DNA from: Erysipelothrix sp.
Lineage (GTDB): Bacteria; Bacillota_I; Bacilli_A; Erysipelotrichales; Erysipelotrichaceae
Reading direction: 5' to 3'
Assembly: GCA_012511085.1 (NCBI GenBank)
Contig: JAAZGU010000056.1
Span: 1-12,312 of the forward strand
Length of the DNA: 12,312 nt
Notes under the pieces: generated by a model
Database searches by the model: none
Told to the model about the DNA's origin: nothing
The model's input: only the letters and a program-made list of their open reading frames with translations
Made by a program: the position numbers and the translations under genes
Shown here: in pieces, positions 8,740 to 12,312 of the stretch
How positions within the stretch are numbered: position 1 is the stretch's first letter
How the letters are laid out: each line of letters begins with the position of its first letter

Positions 8740-8743
8740 TACT
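8735..8743 (+). promoter_or_regulatory. Extended -10 promoter of rpmG
   Basis: TGCTATACT is an exact extended -10 element (TGn followed by TATACT at 8738-8743). No good -35 box is present; GTAGCA at 8714-8719 with an 18-base spacer matches TTGACA at 3 of 6 positions. Transcription would start near 8750, giving a leader of about 22 bases before the TTG start. The element lies just after the pbpA stop and overlaps the palindromes described separately. Confidence 0.65.
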
Positions 8744-8771
8744 AACAAAGCATGGATTGGAGGATGAGAAG

Positions 8772-8921
8772 TTGCGCGAACAAATTATGTTTCGGTGCTG
8801 TGAGTGCAGTGAAGAAAACTACATTGGCACCCGAAACAAACGTAAAAATCCTGATCGAATGACAATACAAAAATATTGCCCACGTTGCAATAAAAAAACT
8901 GCTCACAAAGAGAAAAGATAA
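8772..8921 (+). CDS. rpmG: 50S ribosomal protein L33, zinc-ribbon form
   Basis: This is a 49-residue ribosomal protein of the large subunit. The pattern C9-x2-C12 ... NYIGTRNKRKNPDR ... YC36-P-R-C39 followed by a basic tail is that of the zinc-binding (C+) L33 form. The start is TTG at 8772, set by a GGAGG at 8759-8763 with an 8-base spacer; the nearby ATG at 8764 is out of frame. It has its own promoter upstream, and its stop codon lies within the stem of the following terminator, so it is a single-gene transcription unit. The pbp-rpmG adjacency is seen in other Bacilli. Zinc-binding and zinc-free L33 forms are regulated by Zur in some bacteria, which is relevant to the palindrome in its promoter, though normally it is the zinc-free paralog that is repressed. 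Confidence 0.93.
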   Translation: MREQIMFRCCECSEENYIGTRNKRKNPDRMTIQKYCPRCNKKTAHKEKR

Positions 8922-8947
8922 TCACAAACGATGTGATTATTTTTTTT
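8918..8947 (+). terminator. Intrinsic terminator after rpmG
   Basis: A 9-base-pair stem, ATAATCACA (8918-8926) with TGTGATTAT (8932-8940), encloses the 5-base loop AACGA and runs into a T tract at 8940-8947. The rpmG TAA is part of the left arm. This is the clearest terminator in the window and separates rpmG from the comG operon. Confidence 0.9.
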
Positions 8948-8980
8948 AGGAATTTTAGCTTTAACTGCGGATTATAGAAT
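8948..8980 (+). promoter_or_regulatory. Short comG upstream region lacking a clear Shine-Dalgarno
   Basis: Only 33 bases separate the rpmG terminator from the comGA ATG. They contain no AGGAGG-like site at proper spacing; the best is a GGA at 8969-8971. A -10-like TATAGAAT (8973-8980) ends directly against the ATG, without a convincing -35 box. Because the terminator should block upstream transcription, the comG promoter must lie here, in rpmG, or use an unfamiliar sigma factor. A leaderless or nearly leaderless comGA mRNA is possible. This is a low-confidence reading. Confidence 0.3.
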
Positions 8981-9871
8981 ATGAAAACGTTAGAAGAGCA
9001 ACTTGAAGCTTTGATAAGTTTAGCTATTTCCGATTATGCTAACGATATCCATATTCAATGCAACGATCCTATTGTGTCAATCGCTTTTCGGGGCTTGCAT
9101 GGCTTAAAAGCTATTAATTGCATTTCATTAACCCCCCAATTCATCGAATACTGTAAATTTAAGGCCAATTGTGACAGCTCCATTTATTCAATACCACAAA
9201 CAGGTCGTTTTGAAATGTTGATTGACAACAAACTTATTTTGATTCGCTTTTCCATCATTGAAACTTTTCATGCGAAAAGCGTGGCTTTGCGTATTCTAAA
9301 TGGGGTTAGCATATCAAACTTTGCGCGCTTGACCCATGACAATCAAGCCATCGTGCAACTGAATGAATTATCAGAGATAACTGCTGGTTTAATTTTATTT
9401 TCTGGTGCAACCGGTAGTGGCAAAACGACCACCATGCTCACGTTTCTAAAGAACTTGAAAAACAAACGCATTTACACTTTGGAAGATCCGATTGAACAAC
9501 TTCACAGTCAGTTCATGCAACTACAAATCAACGAGCATCGCGGACTTACTTACAGCAACGGCTTAGCGCATTTGTTGCGTCATGATCCGGATGTAATCGT
9601 ACTTGGAGAAATTCGCAGTGAACAGGAAGCTAAAGTCGCCATCAGTGCTGCATACACGGGCCATTTGGTATGCTGTAGCGTGCATGCCAGCAGCGCTTTT
9701 TTAACTTTAGGCCGCATGTTGGACCTGCAAGCATCAACCTATGATTTACTGGCAATTGTCAGGGCGGTTGTTTACCAACAATTGGTTGTGGATGTCCAAA
9801 CGAAATCAAGGAGCGCCATCTATGATATCTTGGATCAAGAGCAAGTTAAAACCTTATTACTCAGTGCCTGA
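8981..9871 (+). CDS. comGA: Competence pseudopilus assembly ATPase ComGA
   Basis: This is the hexameric traffic ATPase (PilB/GspE family) that powers pseudopilin assembly at the inner face of the membrane for DNA uptake. Visible motifs are Walker A GATGSGKT (142-149), the Asp box TLEDPIE (166-172), the Walker B region DPDVIVLGEIR (202-212) and the His box TGHLVCCSVHA (H228, H235). The N-terminus, with NDIHIQ after about 20 residues, matches the start of ComGA proteins, which supports this ATG despite the lack of a ribosome binding site. At 296 residues it is short for the family (Bacillus ComGA about 356, streptococcal ComYA about 313). It ends soon after the SRSAIYDIL segment, and its last 50 nt overlap comGB. 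It is the first gene of a seven-gene comG operon. Confidence 0.95.
   Translation: MKTLEEQLEALISLAISDYANDIHIQCNDPIVSIAFRGLHGLKAINCISLTPQFIEYCKFKANCDSSIYSIPQTGRFEMLIDNKLILIRFSIIETFHAKSVALRILNGVSISNFARLTHDNQAIVQLNELSEITAGLILFSGATGSGKTTTMLTFLKNLKNKRIYTLEDPIEQLHSQFMQLQINEHRGLTYSNGLAHLLRHDPDVIVLGEIRSEQEAKVAISAAYTGHLVCCSVHASSAFLTLGRMLDLQASTYDLLAIVRAVVYQQLVVDVQTKSRSAIYDILDQEQVKTLLLSA
9808..9813 (+). promoter_or_regulatory. Ribosome binding site that sets the comGB start
   Basis: AAGGAG lies 8 bases before the ATG at 9822, inside comGA. The longer open frame has an earlier ATG at 9741, but nothing like a ribosome binding site precedes it, so 9822 is the better start. Confidence 0.8.
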
Positions 9872-10778
9872 CGCGCACTTGATTGACCAAGTTATTCTTC
9901 TTTTAGAAAGTCAAATGCCGTTTGATGTGATTGTTAAAACATGCCAGTTAAAACAGACAAGCCTGAATCAATTTACACAACACGTCTATCATAAAAAACA
10001 AGCAACGTACAATAATCTTAAAAATAATTTCTCTCAGTTAGAATTACTTGTTTTACATCGCAAGCTTAACCAATTTCAAACAAAAATTAAGCGACATGTT
10101 ATCAAATTAAGTTTGTATCCCTTATTGATGATGGTGCTTAGTTATATGGTGTTTTTATTGTTTTATTTTGTTATTTATCCACTTTTTTTAAGCATTAATC
10201 AGGCATCAGCTCAAGGTTTTTACCAAGGTTACGTTGTTTTGTCTTTCATTATGATAATCGTGATTATCCTGGGAGCTTTGATTTTAAAGCATGTTTATTC
10301 ATCTTCTTATCAATCCACCTTGTTGCTAAGGGCGATGTTGAAAAAATACCCAAACTTTGTTTTGTTTGATTACTACAGCATTCAGTTCATTTTAATCTAT
10401 GCCTTGTGTCTTGATCATAATTATTCTTCCATCATGACCTTGGCATTGCTGCGGGGCTATCTTAAAACACCTTTTTTAAAAGCCATTGCTTTTGATGTTG
10501 CACGATCATGTGAAAAGGGGAACCCACTGCATGATGCCATCAAAGAACAAAATTTATCCATGCTTCTTAATCAAGGCATTGAACTTGGTATGGCTGCCAA
10601 TGATTTACAAAGCCACATTAATACATTGGCAGAAACTTACCCAAAATTTTTCCTTAATAAACTCAAGAAGAACTTGTATAAAGTAAACATGATGTTTTAT
10701 ATGATTGTGCTCGTGCATTGTTATTTAATTGTGTCAATCCTTCAGATTCCGACTAAAATGATGAGTGAATTATTTTAA
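9822..10778 (+). CDS. comGB: Competence pseudopilus platform protein ComGB (GspF/PilC family)
   Basis: This polytopic inner-membrane protein is the platform on which the pseudopilus is built and the presumed partner of the ComGA ATPase. With the start at 9822 it is 318 residues, matching the Bacillus ComGB length (about 323). Three hydrophobic segments are visible: about 96-122, 137-157 and 291-309. They separate two helical cytoplasmic lobes (about 1-95 and 158-288), the usual GspF arrangement. The primary sequence is diverged; the assignment rests on topology, length and position directly after comGA. It overlaps comGA by 50 nt, and a gap of 14 nt follows before comGC. An alternative start at 9741 would add 27 residues with no family counterpart. 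Confidence 0.9.
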   Translation: MISWIKSKLKPYYSVPDAHLIDQVILLLESQMPFDVIVKTCQLKQTSLNQFTQHVYHKKQATYNNLKNNFSQLELLVLHRKLNQFQTKIKRHVIKLSLYPLLMMVLSYMVFLLFYFVIYPLFLSINQASAQGFYQGYVVLSFIMIIVIILGALILKHVYSSSYQSTLLLRAMLKKYPNFVLFDYYSIQFILIYALCLDHNYSSIMTLALLRGYLKTPFLKAIAFDVARSCEKGNPLHDAIKEQNLSMLLNQGIELGMAANDLQSHINTLAETYPKFFLNKLKKNLYKVNMMFYMIVLVHCYLIVSILQIPTKMMSELF

Positions 10779-10792
10779 GAAAGGAGAGCATC

Positions 10793-11086
10793 ATGAAACG
10801 TGCTGGTTTTACGCTATTGGAGATGATGATTGTCATCTTGGTTGTTGCACTTTTATTTTTATTAACCATCCCGAATGTCAACATGGTTATGAACTTAATC
10901 CAAAACAAAGGCTGTGAGGCGCAATTAAGTGTTGTCGATGCAGCCATCCTGCAGTATTTTATGATGTTTGATCATTACCCAACCGATATCAATGCATTAA
11001 TACAAGAGGGGTTATTAAGCCATGAACAAAGTGCTTGTCAAAACGGTGATGCGATTGGAATCATTAACAATCAAGCGGCGCGATAA
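10793..11086 (+). CDS. comGC: Major competence pseudopilin ComGC
   Basis: This is the main structural subunit of the competence pseudopilus, processed by a prepilin peptidase (ComC) and assembled across the wall. A 5-residue basic leader ending in KRAG is followed by FTLLE, so cleavage falls between G5 and F6 and the conserved Glu is E10 (position 5 of the mature protein). The hydrophobic helix runs to TIPN, a ComGC hallmark. C41 (NKGCEAQL) and C82 (SACQNGD) are in the positions of the disulfide-forming pair of Bacillus ComGC. The length of 97 residues matches the family. A good ribosome binding site, AAGGAG, ends 6 bases before the ATG. The 3' end overlaps the long comGD frame by 65 nt. Confidence 0.95.
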   Translation: MKRAGFTLLEMMIVILVVALLFLLTIPNVNMVMNLIQNKGCEAQLSVVDAAILQYFMMFDHYPTDINALIQEGLLSHEQSACQNGDAIGIINNQAAR

Positions 11087-11402
11087 AGCAGGTTACATGC
11101 TTGTTGAGCTGCTGTTGGTCTTGTTTGTTGTTGCATTATTTAGTCAAGTTGGGGTCCGTATGATTAATTTAAATAAACAATTTTGGATTAAAGATGAAGT
11201 ATTAAAGCTCGAAATTGAAAACACACAATTAAAAGCGATTCAAAGCATGAGCCGGGTAAAGCTACCGTTTTTAGTTGATCATGTGCAACTTACTTACAAT
11301 GCTTTTGGCAACATCAATCAAGCACAGCATGGCAAACTTTCTTACCCTTATCATCAAGAAATTACATTTTTTCTAGGGTACGGTCGTTATGAAATCCACT
11401 AA
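11022..11402 (+). CDS. comGD: Minor pseudopilin ComGD
   Basis: This is a prepilin-like protein: a leader ending KAG, then YMLVE with the conserved Glu (E29, mature position 5) and a hydrophobic helix to about residue 47. The C-terminal portion, with LTYNAFGNINQ and the ending ITFFLGYGRYEI, matches the ComGD pattern of a beta-rich head ending in an LG-GR motif. It follows comGC, as in other comG operons. The start is uncertain. ATG at 11022 gives a 24-residue leader and a 65-nt overlap with comGC, with AGAGGGG about 10 bases upstream. ATG at 11049 would give a more usual 15-residue leader but lacks a clear ribosome binding site. Its 3' end overlaps the tiny comGE by 14 nt. Confidence 0.85.
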   Translation: MNKVLVKTVMRLESLTIKRRDKAGYMLVELLLVLFVVALFSQVGVRMINLNKQFWIKDEVLKLEIENTQLKAIQSMSRVKLPFLVDHVQLTYNAFGNINQAQHGKLSYPYHQEITFFLGYGRYEIH

Positions 11403-11487
11403 AGGCTTTATTTTAATTGAAGTATTAATCAGTTTGCTGATGTTATCCATGATGATTTATCTTTTGAAAATACTTTTACAAGCATGA
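11389..11487 (+). CDS. comGE: Micro-pseudopilin in the comGE position (32 residues)
   Basis: This short ORF encodes a prepilin leader (MKSTKG), the cleavage motif G6|F7-I-L-I-E11 with Glu at mature position 5, and a hydrophobic helix to residue 30, then stops. A typical ComGE is around 90-115 residues with a globular head; here there is none. It begins inside comGD (14-nt overlap) and ends in an ATGA overlap with comGF, the tight coupling expected of a translated gene rather than debris. A weak AGGG lies about 10 bases upstream of the ATG. The frame beyond the stop shows nothing pilin-like, so a simple frameshift does not explain it. Either it is a comGE reduced to its assembly helix, perhaps still able to nucleate or join the pseudopilus, or a decayed remnant kept for coupling. 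The ComGE name rests on position only. Confidence 0.7.
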   Translation: MKSTKGFILIEVLISLLMLSMMIYLLKILLQA

Positions 11488-11882
11488 AAAATAAAAAGGG
11501 AATGATATTCATTGAAGTTTTGGTTGGAGTAATTGCTTATGCAATGTTGCTGTTGGTGATGGTGCAGCTGCTACGCGTGCTTTTAAACAGTTACATACCT
11601 CATGATTATCGTGCTTTTGAATTTGCAATTAAACAGCTTCAATGGCAAATTGCCATTGAAAACGACCTCTATTTTGAGGATGACAAGTATTGTTTTGCCT
11701 ATGAAGGAAACCAACGTTGCTTAAATATTTCTAATAAACGTCTGTATTTAACGCCAGGAACACAAATTATCTTAAATGATTATGAGTCGTTACGCTTGTT
11801 TGAAAGCGATGCATACCTATGGATTGCAGCGACAAGAGAAGGGGAGTCTTATGAAGCAATTATTTGGGAAATTGGGCTGTGA
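11484..11882 (+). CDS. comGF: Minor pseudopilin ComGF
   Basis: This is a 132-residue pseudopilin with leader MKNKKG, cleavage before M7, the conserved Glu E11 (MIFIE, mature position 5) and a hydrophobic helix to about residue 34. The soluble head contains a cysteine pair (C70 and C79) that could form a disulfide outside the cell, and ends with a segment (DAYLWIAATREGESYEAIIWEI) resembling the strand-rich ComGF C-terminus. Position between comGE and comGG supports the name. Its start is the ATG of an ATGA overlap with comGE, and its end overlaps comGG by 32 nt. The leader and helix resemble those of the preceding micro-ComGE (MK-x-x-KG-x-I-x-IEVL). Confidence 0.85.
   Translation: MKNKKGMIFIEVLVGVIAYAMLLLVMVQLLRVLLNSYIPHDYRAFEFAIKQLQWQIAIENDLYFEDDKYCFAYEGNQRCLNISNKRLYLTPGTQIILNDYESLRLFESDAYLWIAATREGESYEAIIWEIGL
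11839..11846 (+). promoter_or_regulatory. Ribosome binding site that sets the comGG start
   Basis: AAGGGGAG lies 4 bases upstream of the ATG at 11851, within comGF. It selects 11851 over the upstream in-frame ATG at 11776, which lacks such a site and would put 36 residues before the hydrophobic helix. Confidence 0.7.
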
Positions 11883-12213
11883 TGGGTTTATCTTGTTTCA
11901 AACCTTAATCATATTTTATGTGTTCATTACTTTGTATGGCAACATTGTCTATTTTAATTATTTGAAAACAACCAACGACAAATTAATGGATCGAGCACTG
12001 CAACGCATCGATCTTGAAATAGCAGCCTTGCTTCATTATCAATCACATCCGGTAAGAAACAACGATGCTATTTACGTAGACGACCATTGGATTACTTATT
12101 ATATAAAAGATAACGAACTTAAAATCAATTTTAATGGGTCTTATAATTATGATTTAAGTTTTAAAATCAATGATGATGATTATTTGAGTGATCGTAAAGT
12201 AAAATTACAATAA
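11851..12213 (+). CDS. comGG: Minor pseudopilin ComGG
   Basis: With the start at 11851 this is a 120-residue protein: a short basic leader, a hydrophobic helix from about F13 to Y36 after G12, and a soluble region ending in WITYYIKDNELKINF, which resembles the SYYIHD-type strand of Bacillus ComGG. The residue in the place of the pilin Glu (mature position 5) is Gln (GFILFQ). ComGG proteins, like other tip-type GspK subunits, often lack that Glu, so this fits the family rather than showing damage. It closes the seven-gene comG set. Sequence conservation is low; the call rests on position, topology and the C-terminal resemblance. No terminator is visible after the TAA. Confidence 0.78.
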   Translation: MKQLFGKLGCDGFILFQTLIIFYVFITLYGNIVYFNYLKTTNDKLMDRALQRIDLEIAALLHYQSHPVRNNDAIYVDDHWITYYIKDNELKINFNGSYNYDLSFKINDDDYLSDRKVKLQ

Positions 12214-12233
12214 ACCATAACCTTTGATATAAT
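12204..12233 (+). promoter_or_regulatory. Extended -10 promoter of the gene after comGG
   Basis: TGATATAAT at 12225-12233 is a perfect extended -10 element (TGn plus TATAAT). ATTACA at 12204-12209, 18 bases upstream and inside the last comGG codons, matches the -35 consensus at 4 of 6 positions. Transcription would begin near 12240, leaving a leader of about 24 bases with the ribosome binding site AAAGGAG. Confidence 0.7.
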
Positions 12234-12254
12234 GAAGTCAGAATAAATCAAAGG
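12221..12254 (+). repeat. Inverted repeat pairing the promoter with the ribosome binding site
   Basis: CCTTTGAT (12221-12228) and ATCAAAGG (12247-12254) are perfect 8-base complements, 18 bases apart. The left arm overlaps the -10 element and the right arm contains most of the Shine-Dalgarno AAAGGAG (12250-12256). Only transcripts that read through from comG would contain both arms and could fold to hide the ribosome binding site. Confidence 0.6.
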
Positions 12255-12263
12255 AGTCAATTA

Positions 12264-12312
12264 ATGGAAAATCGGATTGAAAAAGTTATCAATATAATGA
12301 AAATTAATCAGC
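12264..12312 (+). CDS. Start of a gene, possibly an Xaa-Pro aminopeptidase (M24 family)
   Basis: Sixteen codons are visible before the window ends: MENRIEKVINIMKINQ. A strong ribosome binding site, AAGGAG, lies 7 bases before the ATG and a good promoter lies upstream, so the gene itself is well supported. The amphipathic start, with RIEKV...M, is like the N-terminus of creatinase/Xaa-Pro aminopeptidase family proteins (often xxRIxKLRxxM). In Bacilli a pepP-like gene next to efp lies downstream of comG. The product is therefore a guess from 16 residues plus context; many other proteins could start this way. Confidence 0.4.
   Translation, partial: MENRIEKVINIMKINQ

Noticed and set aside
8946..8982. 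SigH-like promoter (AGGAATT and AGAAT) before comGA
   Set aside because: The two elements are about 22 bases apart instead of about 14, and the downstream one abuts the start codon.
9741..9821. Upstream ATG giving a longer ComGB
   Set aside because: It has no ribosome binding site and adds 27 residues read from comGA in another frame; AAGGAG at 9808 supports the ATG at 9822 and the usual family length.
11776..11850. Upstream ATG giving a longer ComGG
   Set aside because: It would place 36-37 residues before the pilin-like helix and lacks a ribosome binding site; 11851 has one at good spacing.
11851..11886. Lipoprotein signal in ComGG (KLGC)
   Set aside because: No hydrophobic stretch precedes the cysteine, and the residue at -3 is Lys; the prepilin-type reading fits better.
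1..12312. Mycoplasma-type code with TGA as tryptophan
   Set aside because: Tryptophans are TGG throughout and TGA ends several genes at the expected family lengths.

Overview
The window looks like a chromosomal segment of a Bacillota (Bacilli-type) bacterium. Genes are on the + strand, tightly packed, AT-leaning, and preceded mostly by AAGGAG-type ribosome binding sites. TGA is used as a stop (trmK, cshB, comGA, comGE, comGF), which argues for the standard bacterial code and against Mycoplasma-type recoding. An elongation-type penicillin-binding protein implies a peptidoglycan wall. The gene order is a shortened version of the Bacillus glyS-dnaG-sigA to comG region, which may point to a compact Bacilli or Erysipelotrichia-like lineage, but I cannot name the species.

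Layout. Positions 1-3802 hold the 3' end of a glycyl-tRNA synthetase gene, primase dnaG and the housekeeping sigma factor rpoD, a macromolecular-synthesis block. Positions 3786-8714 continue without any clear transcription break: trmK (tRNA m1A22 methyltransferase), a CshB-like DEAD-box RNA helicase, endonuclease IV (nfo), and a class B penicillin-binding protein of the PbpA/PbpH type. Position 8715 starts a separate one-gene unit: an extended -10 promoter overlapped by palindromes, rpmG (ribosomal protein L33, zinc-ribbon form, TTG start) and a strong intrinsic terminator at 8918-8947.

Positions 8981-12213 are a complete seven-gene comG operon for the DNA-uptake (competence) pseudopilus: comGA (assembly ATPase), comGB (membrane platform), comGC (major pseudopilin) and the minor pseudopilins comGD, comGE, comGF and comGG. 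Most neighbours overlap (50, 65, 14, 4 and 32 nt). The comGE slot is taken by a 32-residue ORF holding only a prepilin leader and transmembrane helix; it is the most unusual item here. After comGG comes a short intergenic stretch with an extended -10 promoter and an inverted repeat that could hide the next gene's ribosome binding site in read-through transcripts, then the first 16 codons of a gene resembling an Xaa-Pro aminopeptidase.

No tRNA, rRNA, CRISPR array, insertion sequence or phage gene is visible, and no stretch above 300 bases lacks a gene. I did not find a wholly new multi-gene system. The candidates for novelty are the micro-ComGE, the two palindrome-bearing control regions, the insertion in the sigma factor, and the altered TrmK motifs.
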